A DNA stretch of 64,000 nt from Kalaharituber pfeilii (GCA_015179045.1 WHUZ01000013.1:744001-808000), one strand, 5' to 3'; numbered from the stretch's first letter, positions 34,236 through 47,450 are shown. Notes: a model not told the origin generated them from the letters alone. Numbers and translations are program-made.

Positions 34236-36246
34236 ATGACTAGTCCGCATCATCACGAATATTACGAATCCATCGGGTCTGCGCGTTCGCCCAGTGGAAT
34301 CCAGCACCAACAGTCTCACCCATCCTTGCATCGCGCACAGTCTCGACACTTCGAGACGTTTACAGCAGGTGGTCTGTACACAGCGGAGGATCATGCAGCT
34401 AGATATGACACAAACCGATTTGAATCAAGACTAGTTTCCAACTACCCTTATGAAGCATCCGGTGCCCAAACGTGGAACCCGAGTAATTTTAATGCAGCAT
34501 CAATGGTTGGATTGGGTAGCGCAACTGGCAGGATTAAGACTCCATCCAGACAGCGAGCAGCATTGCCTTCGGTATGTACTCCACCGGTCCCAATGGGAGG
34601 GACGATAGTGCTTTGTATAGAAGTGCTTATTTTTGTACCAGACTTGGATGGAGCAAGCTTCTACTTTGCCCACGGTCACTCCTCTTCCTGGGTTGGGTAA
34701 TGTGCCGTTGGGTACTTCGCCAATGAGAACGGAAACGGTCAATTCCGACCCTGATGAGGAGCTCATCCCTACTGCCATTGTAATCAAGAACATTCCATTT
34801 GCTGTGAAGAAGGAGCAGCTGGTACAATTGATGACCGAGCTTCAATTACCTCTCCCATATGCATTCAACTACCATTTTGACAATGGGGTGTTTAGAGGAC
34901 TTGCCTTTGCCAACTTCACTACTCCAGAGGAAACTGCTATGGTTATCGAGGCTTTGAATCATTTCGACCTACAAGGGCGAAAGCTGCGAGTGGAATATAA
35001 AAAGATGCTTCCACTTCAAGAAAGAGAACGTATTGAGCGTGAGAAGAGGGAACGTAGAGGTCAACTTGAGGAACAGCATCGACCTGTTCCTGTCAATCAA
35101 TTGACGCAACCCTCTATCTTGCCCGCCACCTCTCCTACACCCAGTACTGCCAGGGTGAAGCCAGGTACCATCCTTAAGTCATGGTCAAGCATGATGGAGT
35201 TAGGATATAACGCAAACGTGGTTTCTAACCAAAAAATGTCTACAGATGTTGATTTGAATGACCCTCAAACTCTTCAATTCTACTCTCAGCTGCTCTTATT
35301 CCGAGATGATGTATCCAGAGAAGCCCTCATTTTCCCTCCAACGCTGACCCCCCAACAGCGCCGAACTGTTCACACATTGGCCCACCATATGGGATTGGCA
35401 CATGTATCCAGAGGTACCGGGGAACAGCGTCAGGTGCAGGTTTTCCGTGCAGCTACCAATTCTGCCTCTGCTCTCGGTGCCACGACAATTCCCACTGTTC
35501 ATCCCGCAGAATCGCAACAGCGTCGAACTTTGGCCAGGGCAACGACAATGGATTTCAGTGATGCTAGGTCAGAAGGTGCCGGCATATATGCAACTATTGG
35601 TCGATCCGCTCATGCTCTCCTCGATATCCCGGCATCTCCTTCTACTCGTAACGATCTACAGTCACGCCAGAACCTGAGGGCAGCAAAGTCTTTTGCAGAC
35701 CTTCGATCTTATACTCCTTCTCCTGGCCCTTCATCAACAAACTTCCCAGCCACTCTGAGCGCGGGAATTTCACGCTACACGAGTGATTATGGAAGTGTGT
35801 CGACGGCTACACCGAGCCTCACACCCACCACAACTGGGAATTCTATGTCTCCTTCAAACCCTAGTGAGTCTATACTTGTCAACGGCCTTGCTGGAGTCTC
35901 GCTCACGACCCCCCTGGGTGGTAACCTTGGTATTGGAGCCAGCCTGAGAGAAGCCCGAGATCCCCGAGTAGCTTTGGAACGGGAGCAGCGAGAACGCGAG
36001 CGTGAGAATCAGAACACCGTTGGGGGTGGACTTTCTGGAAGTGGTACAACAAGGTCATATGTAGGATATAACGTGGACGACTCCCCTACACAACAAAACA
36101 ACAGAGGTGGGCCAGTCATTCCTCTTAGACAGCCCAGAGGTCCGGATTCAGAGCGAGGGGTCGGTTTCGGCAGAAATAGACAGAATCACCGCAGGAGCAG
36201 TGGAGAACTGGATGTTCAATCTGGGGTTGAGATTGTTGTTGAATGA
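34236..36246 (+). CDS. Pin4/Cip1-like RNA-binding protein with RRM and R3H domains
   Basis: Resembles yeast Pin4/Mdt1 and fission-yeast Cip1/Cip2, RNA-binding proteins tied to cell-cycle and stress responses. Exons 34236-34571 and 34642-36246 (GTATGT...CAG, phase 0) give 646 residues. An N-terminal Ser/His/Gln-rich region precedes one RRM (about 154-230), with RNP2-like AIVIKNIPF (157 on) and RNP1-like RGLAFANF (197-204). A basic RE helix follows. The R3H-type domain (about 319-381) contains TPQQRRTVHTLAHHMGLAHV with the R-x3-H signature. The C-terminal half is Ser/Thr/Pro-rich, with many SP/TP sites and an Arg/Glu patch (REQRERERENQN). Assignment rests on the RRM-R3H order. The exact orthologue name is less certain. 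Confidence 0.82.
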
Positions 36247-38619
36247 GTATTTTAAGTAGATGGGTATATTATGCTCTATTTCTTTTATTTTTCCCCTTTT
36301 CCGCCTATTTATCGACTTGATGTTTTATTTATTTAGTATTTGTTTATTGTCTGTCTTATCAGATCACTTCATGATGATGATATCAATGATGAACGAACGA
36401 CGACAATGTCTTACGGTTTCATGAATGAGGCGGAAAGAAAGGCAGGGTTCTGTATCCTTTCATATGCCTGTCTTCAGCTTCCCTTCTCTCTGAAAAATGC
36501 TATGATTCAACGCATGATGGGATTGATGCAAATGTCAGCTGAGCTACTACTATTTTGGACCCCCTCAAAAAAACGTTTGTCTGTTTCGGTTGGCTTTATG
36601 GGTTGTTGAAGTGGCACTTCTATTTTGTTCACCTGAACGTCTATATGGGGAAGCCCGTCGGAGAATCGGAAATTCTAGTTCCCTCCCTCAATTCCCTGGC
36701 CTTTTGGTTTGTTTCTTTTTCGCTATGCATTTATTCAGTCCGGATTTGTCTATTAGTGTTTTTTGTTACATTGGTCTTGCGTTACGAAGTTGGGAGTTGT
36801 GATGATGGTCAACGGCGAAGAGGATCACATCCCGCCCCCAAAAATGGATTTGATGCAGGATTCTCTGGCGGTCCTGCCTTCCCGTCACGCTATCTATCTA
36901 TTATTCATTCATCCACCCCGTTACCGTTAACGCCATACGACTATGCCCAGCACATACATTCTCACAATCTATCTAGACGGGCGATATTATGTACTAGCTA
37001 GGCGGTCGGAGGGAAGGAGAGGTTTTCAAGCAGCACAAAAGCATCATCAAAGGGGTATATGCAAAAGACACATGGGTTCATATAGAAACGATTCACAATT
37101 ATCATTTAATTATTTTTTCTTGTTCTCCCTCATGTTCCGTTTTATTTCATTTCAAATATTTGAATGGTACTTGGCTTTTCCTCTTGTTCCTGTATTGTCT
37201 TGTATCTCCCACTGCCGCGCCTCCTGTAGTAGCGGGTTCTTCAAGTCGACTGGGGCAAAGTTCCCATCACTTTGGCACTGGATTCGAGTACTGTTGCAAT
37301 TGCCTACAATACATGGAGGAACTCGAAGGTTTCTGTGAATGTATTAGTATGTATTTGCGGTTACAAGAGGCATGCTGTTTGCATTTCTTGGGTATCACTG
37401 TAATATAACTAAAATGAATCAAATGCAATGATCCACATATCGAATTCAAGCCCCATGCATACGCTATATATTCACATGGCTAACTGACATCAAGTGGATA
37501 TGTTGGGCTCATCAAAAGCAGGCTGGGGGATTCTGGGGTATACCAGTGGATTACTTGCGCGAGGGCTGCCCTCCGCTTGCGAAGGGGAAGCTTAAGTAGA
37601 AGCATATGCATAGCAGCATTCCTGGGCACGCGAGCAGCAGCATGCATGCGTTGATGCCGTCTTATCTTTCGGGGGATCGCATGTCCTTGAGTGCACAGAG
37701 ATACCTACAGTACTGAGTACTCACTTTCGAACGAGTTTATGCTGCGTGGCTTTGTTTGGTCAAGTGGCCAAGGCCGCATGATATGCGTTGTCGCGTTGCA
37801 CGCTAGAACTACTTAGTCAGCGATGCACAGGCCAGCTTGCTGAAGCATACTATACATAGCAGGTTCTTAATAGGAAGAAGGATAGTGGCGGCAGATCTCT
37901 GAAGAGCTGGAGCTGGATTCAAGGGGAACATGAAAAGTACAAATGGGAACTGCTCCAAAGCGTGCTTGACAGCATCGGCCCGACCGACGCTTTTGTGCAC
38001 ATCACCCACACGCACCCCCCCCCCCCCCCTCCCCCCCCCCGCTGACAAGCGACAAGGAAGTACCGTACCTACTCCCTTCCCCAGATGCTAGGCCTACATG
38101 ACACTCCCAACACTGCCCCTAACCATCAACTTTACAAAACTCGAGGGCGGCGATTTCCCCTTCGCATCCAGCAAAGCATACGCCCGAGGGAGGCCTCCCG
38201 CGGTCGTTCCTTTTGGAAGACGCCAAAACAACAGGAAAACGACGCATCTGATAGATTGCAGAGTGGTTGGAAGAAGCTCATCGGGAGTGTCGTCTTGATT
38301 TCCGCCTGCAGCCTGGGAGTTTGGCCTAGTCAACGTTCGGATTGGTCCTTCTGGTTTCGAAAAAAAAAAAATAGGTAAAAGGATTTAAAAAATAAAATAA
38401 GAGCCCCTTAGCTGCAACTCGGAATTCAACAAACATATCGTCTCATCATAACCATCGATAAATAACTCGGCGGCCAGCCCATATCACTCGCCCACGCCTA
38501 CAAGCAGGAACAGACGCACTCGTCCAGTGCATAGGTGGCCGCTTTGCTCAAGTCGCACGTGCCTCTTCGCCCTCACTCAACGTCTTTTGGGAAACAGCGA
38601 CAAGTAGCACCACCCTGAT
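36247..38619. other. Intergenic region between the Pin4-like gene and striatin
   Basis: About 2.4 kb without a recognisable gene. T-rich 3' flank of the Pin4-like gene up to about 37,200, then mixed sequence with two adjacent C runs at about 38008-38040 (strand slippage prone) and an A run at 38361-38371. The last few hundred bases should be the striatin promoter and leader. Confidence 0.55.
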
Positions 38620-41318
38620 ATGGCATGGCAATCGCCTTCAGCACACGCCCCTCAAGAAGGAAACGGTCAGGGAGGGAATAATGGAGGGAATCAGAATCAG
38701 CTCGGGAATGGATCGCAAACCCTGGGGACGGAATATACCTTGCAGGGTAAATCCTGATCTACCCAGATTTCTGACAACCTGGAACTAATGTTGTGCGCAT
38801 CGGCTATGAACAGGTGTGATGCGATTCTTGCAGACAGAATGGCATCGACACGAGCGAGACCGGAATTCGTGGGAGATAGAGAGAGCCGAGATGAAGGCTA
38901 GGATTGCCAAATTGGAAGGGGAAAACAGGGCTTCGAAGAGATTACAGCAAGGGTCGGAGGCTAGAATAAAGATGTTGGAGATGGCACTGAAGAGAGAGAG
39001 GTGGGTTGCTCTGGATGCTTTTAAAGTCTGCTATCTAAGTGGGATGATGGTGGGGTTTGTGATAGTTACAGCTATCAGAAAGCTGACTTCGAAGAGAGAG
39101 CAGAGCAAGCAAGCAGGACCCTACTGGAAAAGCGCAAGGTGACAGTTCTGCACAGGCGGATCCAATACCTCCAAAACGTTTGTGGAGACCTTTCGTGGGA
39201 ATCAAGCTTTGCCGTGCTAATGAACCCTAGATATTCCTGCACCAAGTTCATTGTTCAACCCCAATCTTATGAACCCATACAAGGCTGATGAAGCGCGAGC
39301 TAAAAACAGGATGTACCTGGAGAAATGCCTTCAGGAGATCACTTACCTGCTGACTCCACAGAGCCATCCTCCTCCACAACAACATGTTAATCTAGACCCG
39401 AATATTCTTCAACAGCAGCAACAGCAACAGCAGCAGCAATTGCGGCAACAGCAACCACAGCAACCGCAGCACCAACATCAACAGCAGTCAAATCAACAGC
39501 CATTGGATAGTATACTGTCACAGCAACCACAACAGCAGCCTCCGGTTCCTTCAAACTTCCAGCCATCACCTGAGAGCCTGCTGCAATCGCAAAGTTCAAA
39601 CCTAGGCCCATTTGATAGGTCTAAACTCTTCTATTCACAATCACGCGATGATAGCCACTCCCAGAATCAGCAGCAAGCCGGTGGGCAATCTGAATCATCT
39701 GATCGCGCTTCTGAAAAGCAACGATACAATTCTGTCAGCCGAGTGACTGGTGGCTCAAATAGTACTACTAATTTGTTTAGTTCGTCCGAAGATTCCTCAT
39801 CTAAGGACTCTGACGGGTGGGATTTTGATGAGTTACACGAAGTTCCGACATTCAACAAACCAACAACGCCTGTAAATGACACCGATTCTTGGAGCAACAG
39901 AGGATACTCTTCGGTCAAAAATGGCAACCTTCGGATTGGATCGCGTGGGAGGAAGAATTCCATGTCTAGACGGATGAGTGCTCAGGAGGCCCGAGATTAT
40001 GTGGGATCAATATCTGGTTCAAAAGGAGGCGATGCTGGCAACTTCAAGGTTCGATTTGCACTTCGAGGGCATCTAGATGTTGTCCGCGCTGTCGTGTTCA
40101 CGGGCGGCGGCACTCCTGCCGAACCTGAAATTTGTACAGCTGGTGATGATGGTGTGTTGAAACGATGGCACTTGCCTGGAGTGTTTGGGATTCATGCTGG
40201 TGTGGATGTGGATGTTCCTAGTCACTTTACGCATCGGGGTCACTCCGGGATAGTCACTTGCTTGGCAGCCTGCCCGCCTGCTGATAATAGTGGAACTGGC
40301 GATGGCTGGATATTCTCAGGAGGGCAAGATTCAACTATCAAAATATGGGAGCGCGGACGAGTTGAAGCGAAAGCTACACTTGTTGGTCACACTGATGCAG
40401 TGTGGTCTATCTGCGTGCTACCAACATCAGGCGACGGTGGCTTTGAGAGAATGCTCTTGGCCAGTGGAGCTGCGGATGGAACGGTAAAGATCTGGAGCTT
40501 TACTCCGAAACCCTCGTCGATATCCAGTGGTGCTTCATCGGCTTCGAATAGTATACGGGGTTCAGCGTACCCGCAGAGTGCGCCTCCAGGCAACACCAAC
40601 ACACCTTTCAGCCACTCTCTCATATCAACGATTACTCGGCCAGGTGTTAATGCTTCTCCAACATGCATCACCCCGCTCTCCATTACTGGTGAAAACTTCA
40701 TTGTATCCTATGACGATGCTGCAGTTATAATATATGACACAGCCTCAGGCGAGGAGATAAGTGCAATGGCTAGTGGGGAGACGTATGACGGGACAAAGGC
40801 TACTGGGGTGAACGCTGTGGTGGCAACGACTATGAGCCTGCAACAAGGAATTCATAGCAGCAGCAGTGCAGAGAGTAAAGCTGCTGCGGTAGAGGAAGAA
40901 AATGTCTTACCTGGCGCTACGGGATTGAAGGGAGGAGTTTATGGAATTGTCATTTCGGGCCACGAGGATAGGTACATCAGATTTTATGATGCGAATAGTG
41001 GTATGTACTATCCTGCTACCTTTCGTTATCTGTCATATGCTCATTATGAGGCGAGTAGGTCAATGCACGTATACTATGCTTGCCCACCCCGCAGCGATAT
41101 CGTCCCTTGCCCTGTCACCTGACGGTAGAGAACTCGTTTCTGGTGGGCATGATGCCAGCTTGAGGTTCTGGAGCATGGAGAAGAGATCATGTATCAAGGA
41201 GATGAGTACACACAGACTCATGAGAGGCGAGGGCGTTTGTACAGTCATCTGGAGTGCGGATGGAAGATGGGTTGTCAGTGGTGGAGGCGACGGTGTGGTT
41301 AAGGTTTACAGCAGATAA
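38620..41318 (+). CDS. Striatin (PRO11-type), STRIPAK scaffold
   Basis: Scaffold and B''' subunit of the STRIPAK phosphatase-kinase complex; the fungal orthologues are needed for hyphal fusion and fruiting-body development. Exon 1 is 38620-38746, and exon 2 starts at 38814 and ends at about 39000. It encodes [20 protein letters not shown] then [16 protein letters not shown], the caveolin-binding and coiled-coil region, almost diagnostic of fungal striatin. One or two small exons follow (39072/39079 to about 39139). The main exon starts at 39231 or 39247, runs to 41000 and joins 41059-41318. It has a Gln-rich linker and about seven WD40 blades (for example [54 protein letters not shown]). Introns 38747-38813 and 41001-41058 are firm by phase. 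The linker exons around 39000-39250 are not resolved; the option that keeps phase throughout is 39079-39139 joined to 39247. Confidence 0.9.
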
Positions 41319-42905
41319 CGATACTTTTCATCCATCTTAGATGCTAGTCAACAGTCTTGTGAATATCATTGCGTGGACTGGGCTTGCAAGCGTTTTAATG
41401 TTTCATTTTTGTATCTTTTCCTTCTCTTCTTGCCTTGTATTTTCATCTTGCAATGTTTCTTGTTTGTCCGCTTCTAAACTTGAAGATTTCTTATATTTGA
41501 TATGTCTACAAGATTGCATCTGGGTTTCTGATGTTTGTATTGTACATGATGTGTGGATATTGGGCAGGCCTGGCGCTAGTTGACAGGAGGGGTATATACA
41601 AGGCATGTGACAAGTGACCTGAACAATCCTATTGTTGCGTGAGTTGCCTGCCTGACAAGTGCTATGTCAGTCTGACTTCTCTATTCTCTTTTCGGGTAGC
41701 TGAACAGCAGTTAATTTCATTCGCAGGACCAACACTATACAAATGTCACTTCTTGCCGGGTTACCGTTCTGTCTAGTTTGCCCTCTTCATCGTATGTTTT
41801 TTCCATTGTCCAATGCCATGCACTATCCATCGACACAGGTAACTTCCTGGGCCATCTGATGCTTAATTTGCTGCTGCGGGACAAGGATGCCGGCTGGCGT
41901 TACTGTTTAGCAACGTGGACGAACGAGAGCCTAAGCACATCATCTCGAAACCATTGCCCGGCAAGCACGCCTTTAGGAATCGATTTGAGTGCTTTAGCGA
42001 GGTCAGAGAAGGGCTCTTAGTCGGACCTGAGCCCCGCATAGAATTCAAGTTAACTCAATGTGCCTGAAGGGTCCTCTTCCCGTGAAAGGGCTATCCAGAG
42101 GCTCTAATATGTCACAGCGTTCAGAACTCATAGCCTATGCTACACTGCGGCGGAGGTGCGCATATGCAAAACAGGGCGCTCTACTATTTCCTTTGCTGAC
42201 GTGGAGTGTGATATGCGAACATGCGTCACTGATCAACGGGGCCTCCTTCGTTTTATTGACCCATTGCAATTCGCTTTGATTGATGCTGTTCCTTGATACC
42301 CAAGCACTCTTTTGGGATGCAATCCTAGCAAGTTATGCCCCAATTGTCTCTCTAGGGACTCGGCCGTGTCTTGAATCTCCAAAGGTCAGGGATTTTTGTG
42401 GATATAACCTTCCTTATTGGGCGATGCTGGTGCCCGTATGTTCAAATATATCTCGGCCATGCGATGCCATGCTATGCAGATGTATCCATCAACCAGAACA
42501 AAGAAGGGTTAGTTAAAAATAATCCACATACCGCATTGATAAGGGCTAGAGGGCCCATCATTGGTATCCCGCGGCGTAACATGGGAAGGACTATGTGTGA
42601 TGAGGTGGACAGTTTGACTGACTGGCTGTCGGTCGGTACACCCCCTCCTTTTGGGCGCGCTGTCGTTTGTTCGACTAGGCATGGAACGGATGTCATTCGA
42701 TAGGCTGGAGGATTGCTAGGAATTATAGGAGGATTGCTAGGAACTATATGGATAGGGTCTCGCTTCATCTAATACTCCGCTTCTCTTATTTTTTTTTTTT
42801 TTCCCCATATATATACAGTGATGCTGGTGTGTGTCAACGATACGCTTTGTCGTTTTTGTTTCCTTAAGAATTCCAAAGTCACGACGTTTTATTCCTTCCG
42901 GGCAT
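41319..42905. other. Intergenic region downstream of striatin
   Basis: No gene recognised. A perfect-length 21-bp direct repeat (GGAGGATTGCTAGGAA then (T/C)TATA) occurs twice at 42707-42748, followed by a T run at 42790-42802 just before the deaminase-fold gene. Confidence 0.55.
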
Positions 42906-45900
42906 ATGCCATTCTTCAGCTTCCCGTTTCTGAAATTGGTGTCCTTCACATTATCCTGCATAAAGAGTGTACAGAATAAAATTGTCCAGACTGTTCAACG
43001 CATCACTTCAGGTTCGGAAAGCAGCAGGCCAGCTGTACCTTCTACTGGACAGGAAAAGGTGCAGCGACCCGAAGGCCTCGGGAGCGGGCTCAACGGGTCA
43101 AAATCCAACAACGAGGAGCCGGTACCGAGGACCACCGTTGCAACCATGCAGGCGTATCGGCCTTACGCAATGGACCCAATTGAAGAGGTTGACGATGAAG
43201 GGAGTTCAATAATGGGCCCAGAGTCAACAATATCATCACTGGTTACCTCGACAACACAGCCCAACAGTTATCTATCGTCTTCAATAGGGTCGTCATTATC
43301 ATGTGCACCACCATCGCCTACATTAACACGGTCATCCTCTCTTTCTAGCGGGTCGTCATTTCTGTCGACTAGGTCATCCTTTTTGGGCTTATCCGGATCC
43401 GGTACAAGCGAGAAGTTCTCCAATTTCATCTGGGACTTTTCAGGCCGGCGACGATTCCAGGAAGCATCTGCGCTGCACTCGATATTAAATCCCCATGTGA
43501 TCACTGCTGAGCAAAGGCCAATGTCGCTACCTACTCCACCTGCAACACCGATATATTCTGGTGCAAACAATTTTCCGGTTGGTGATGAGGATGACGTTAT
43601 GTCAACAATTACCGTATCTGGTAGTAGCTCTGAAACACGGGAGTTGGTCGACCAGTTTGCGTTCATCGCTGCGGCTGCAGAAGAGAAGAAGAAGAAAAGA
43701 GTGAAGGTGATAGGAAAGGATCAGAGTGGGATCACAATACAAGGGACGTACTGGAACCAGGAAGATACATGGAAGGAGGCTGAGCGAGAAAATATGACAG
43801 CTGTGTGCTTAGAGCAGTGGAGTCGTGAAGGTACAGATAAGCAGCCAGAAAATGGGGTTACGTTTAGGATTGCGATGAATAATGGTGTACCTTTGGATGT
43901 TTTGGAGTGGCTGAAAGGTGTCACAACAGTCATGGAAGGTTGTGCAAGAGGATGTAAGTTATTTACTCAAAATCAAGTGGGGCGACTGCGTAGTTAACAG
44001 TATCAGTGAGAGGCGAACTGGAATCGGAGGATACCCTTTGGAGTTTGGTGGTGGAGATGAATCAACGAAAAATTTTCGACGACATCATCAAGAGATTTTA
44101 CCAACCTTTGAAGAAGCCTGAAGATATTGAGCCATTGTCAGTTCACATAATCACATCGAGGATCGTACCAATCCTGCAGCAATATGCAGCCGTGACGGGG
44201 AGCAAATCGTTAGGCCAAGCTGTGAGTGTGAGGGACGGAGCAAATTGCTTGACAAGAGTGCACAAGTTATGTGAGAGAATAGTCGAGCAAGGTCATAGGG
44301 GCGATATTCGGTTGTGGAAGGAATTACTTATTCAGTGTTATCATCTCAGGCGTTCAAGAACCTTTAGGGCATTTCTCTTCAGTTTTCAAGATGGTTATGA
44401 ACTTTTCAGGACAATCCAGAAGTTAGGCCGGTACAGAATTGCAACACAGGCGCTGATAGATGCCGTGCGGGCCCGTCCACAGCAATTTCTCAATGTCGAG
44501 GTTCAGGCGGTTCAACCGCCCACATACTATGATCTTAACGCAAGCATCTATCCGGACGCGGACTTGAGAACATACTTAAGAAGTATTCTCAATACGTGGC
44601 GGATAACAACAGTATCAAAGGAGAATTTTGAGCAGATACGTGGTCAATTTCGGGAACGCTGTGCAGATACTCCGGTTGTTCATGCAGAGATGCAACTCGT
44701 TAAGTACTATGAGGAGAATCCGAAGGCACAGCAACCGACTTTAATTGGCTGCGGCAAGAAACCTTGCCAGCTTTGCGTAAGGTTCATTCACTTGCATGGA
44801 AAGTTCTCCGTCGAGAAGACGCACGCGAGGATAAGTCATAGATGGGCGGTGCCTAATATGCGGAACATCAGTCCCGAATCTGCGGAGAAGATTGGGGAAG
44901 TATTGGAGAATATGGCACAGGAGATGGAAGATTCACTACGGGAAATCATTAGCCTTGGACCGGAGAAGAAGCCCAAGTTCCGTGAGGTGTCAAGCTCGAC
45001 GTTTGCGTCTCGGCAGGACGTGGTTCCCAAAAATGCGGGTTCCCGCCAGATTGCTGATATACAGCATGTAGCGAGCTGGGATTCAGGTTTTGTGGATTCG
45101 CCTTCATCCTCCTCCAGTGTCAATTATGGCAGGAAATACAGCAGCACGGAAACCCCACCACCCCTTCATAGGCTTTACCACCCACCTCCGCCAATTCCGC
45201 ATTCCCCACCACCGCTCCGTCGCCGCCGTGGAATTCTGAATTCTCTGAATGAGAGATTCCGAAGTCAAGAGATCTTAAATTCACAGACTGTTCCGTCTAG
45301 TCCTAGCAGCATAGCTCATTCAATGAGCTTACTTGACGCGGAACCTTCTTCACCATCTTCAGCAACGCAAACTCATAGTATGCATCGGGCTTCCTCTCCA
45401 ACACTAGGTTGGAGTTCAAGGTTTCAAAGACATTCCATCGATTCCCCTTCCATATTACGAACTTCCTTGGATGTTCCACCCACACCCCCACCAGATGAAG
45501 ATAATGAGGAAATTGTCATGCCACCGCCTATTAAGAACATGCAAGTTTACCACGGTAGTCCTTTAAGCAGCTGTGTATCGATATCAGAAGATGATCCTGA
45601 AACTGCTCCAGAACAGCAAGACCCAAGTCCAGCAAGCTCACGAGTTTCACTACGCACAACATATAACCACCCAATCCAATCTAGGCCTGGAAGTTTGTTC
45701 AGTGATAGAAGGACAAGCAGAAGCTCACAGTCACAGAGCGAATTCGAGAGCTGCAATCAATCGATAGGGCATAGTCGCACAAATTCGTCTTCCTCGAGCG
45801 GTGTATATACTCTACCTTACCAGGATACCATAGAACGGAAACAAGTAGATGTGGAAATCGTAGATACTACATTACCTCCTAATCTTGATACCATCAAACC

Positions 45901-46870
45901 TTCTGGCCGATTGCCTACACCTCCACAACAATATAATTCTATAGAGGGAGAGCCATCGTCATCACTGGACCCTGACGACGAAGCATTAATATCATCGAAG
46001 CCACGACAAACTCGAGTCACACCGCCAAAGAACATTCCGCACATAATTATATCATCAACGTATAATAATCATCAAAAGCAACACAACTACCAGGGATACT
46101 CATCCACCAGCTCTTCTCTTTTGTCATCTTTATCTTCTTCGCTTTCGTCTTCGTCAACTCTTAGGTCTCCGTATCCGCCGTCACTCTCTCGAAGGCATAA
46201 TCGACCAAGGCTTCCGCCAGCCATATCGACACCTAGTCCACCTTTGACGCCACCATCCCCGAACCTTAATAATAATCCTAGGCAAGCGAATAACAGGTTA
46301 TCAACAGCATCAACAGCATCAACATCAACAGCAACATCGTACTCGTCCACATCTTCGTATTTATCAACGACTTCACATATCGAGATCCCAATGGACCCAG
46401 TCGACTACGACTCGGATAGCACCACAACCACAACCACATCCACGACTACCACTAGCAGCACCACTACCGGCTCCATTCTATCACGGCTTCGCAATCGGCA
46501 TCGGCATCGACACAGCAGACCAGGTACCGCAGACGCAGCAGTCGATGGGTGTGGGGGAAGCAACAGAAAGTCCATTACTGGCGTCAAAAGCTTCTTACTC
46601 CGCGCGGTCAACAAGCAGCAGCGGCATCCAGCTGGGGGAGGCGAGAGTGTGAGCTGGATTTCGTTGGATATAGGGGAGGATCTATTAAGGGGGAGTGATA
46701 GGTTTGAGGTCACTGCGCAACTGCTGCCGATGGAGAAGCATAGAGTCGGTGAGACAGCGAGAAGGGGCAATGGGCTGGTGCTGTCGCATGAGTTTGATAG
46801 GGATGAGGATCTATTGGTGCTGGATATTGATTTTGGAGAGGCGGTGTTGAGGCTAAATATCTATTGGTAA
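42906..46870 (+). CDS. OTT_1508-like deaminase-fold protein
   Basis: Fungal protein with a zinc-dependent cytidine-deaminase-like fold of the OTT_1508 type; the substrate is not known. Exons 42906-43953 and 44001-46870 (47-bp intron, GTAAGT...CAG, phase 1) give 1,305 residues. The putative catalytic site is intact: VVHAEMQLVKYYEEN supplies His577 and Glu579 (HxE), and CGKKPCQLCVRFIHLHG supplies Cys605 and Cys608 (PCxxC). The conserved region runs from about DTLWSLVVEMNQRKIFDDII to ISHRWAVPNM (about 360-640). It includes helical regions ahead of the fold such as DIRLWKELLIQCYHLRRSRT. The long C-terminal half is Ser/Thr/Pro-rich and probably disordered, ending in a folded-looking acidic segment. 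The N-terminal 340 residues are Ser-rich. The start is uncertain: ATG 42906 is the first in frame after a stop-free stretch, and ATG 43147 (MQAYRPYAMDPIEEVDDE) is an alternative. Confidence 0.75.
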
Positions 46871-47044
46871 TGGCTTGGAACTGGGTACGGTTAAGACAGG
46901 AAGTTGGTTCGGTCGACACATGCATGCAACACGGGAATGACGATTTAGTTTTGATTCGGGGTAGACTAATACTGACGAAGGCGACACGACTCGACATTCA
47001 TTTATAGGTTATCTCCTTTGTCATGGGTCTCTTTTTTTCACCTC

Positions 47045-47450
47045 TCTAACGAAAATTGGGTTTGTTGTTTGATTTACTTCGGATTTGTTCTCTTTTTTGG
47101 GCGGTTTTGGGTATATTAATAATAACCGATATCTGATATGACACACACAAAAACGTCATGACATGGGCTCGAAATGAGTCAAATATGGAATGACACGACT
47201 TGCCCCGCCTAGCACTTAGGTTTGATTTTCTTATTTGTTTTTCCTTTGTTGAGTTTCATGAAATGTTGCTTGACTTATTTGGGATTTACTCGCTTTTGTT
47301 ACTGGGTTCTCGGGTATCAATGACTGATGACTGATATGATTGACTTGACTCTCACAAAGGCGCCATGACATAGGGCTCGAAATGAGTCGAATCTGGAATG
47401 ACACGACTTGCTCAGCCTAGCACTTAGGCCTGATTTTCTTTTCTTTTCTT
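47045..47450. repeat. Diverged tandem duplication, offset about 208 bp
   Basis: The block GGGCTCGAAATGAGTC..GGAATGACACGACTTGC..CCTAGCACTTAGG..TGATTTTCTT occurs at about 47165-47235 and again at about 47373-47440. Upstream of each copy are related CTGATATGA, CACAAA and GCCATGACAT/GTCATGACAT stretches, so the whole unit of about 200 bp was duplicated. The copies differ by substitutions and small indels. There is no coding frame conserved between copies. Confidence 0.75.
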
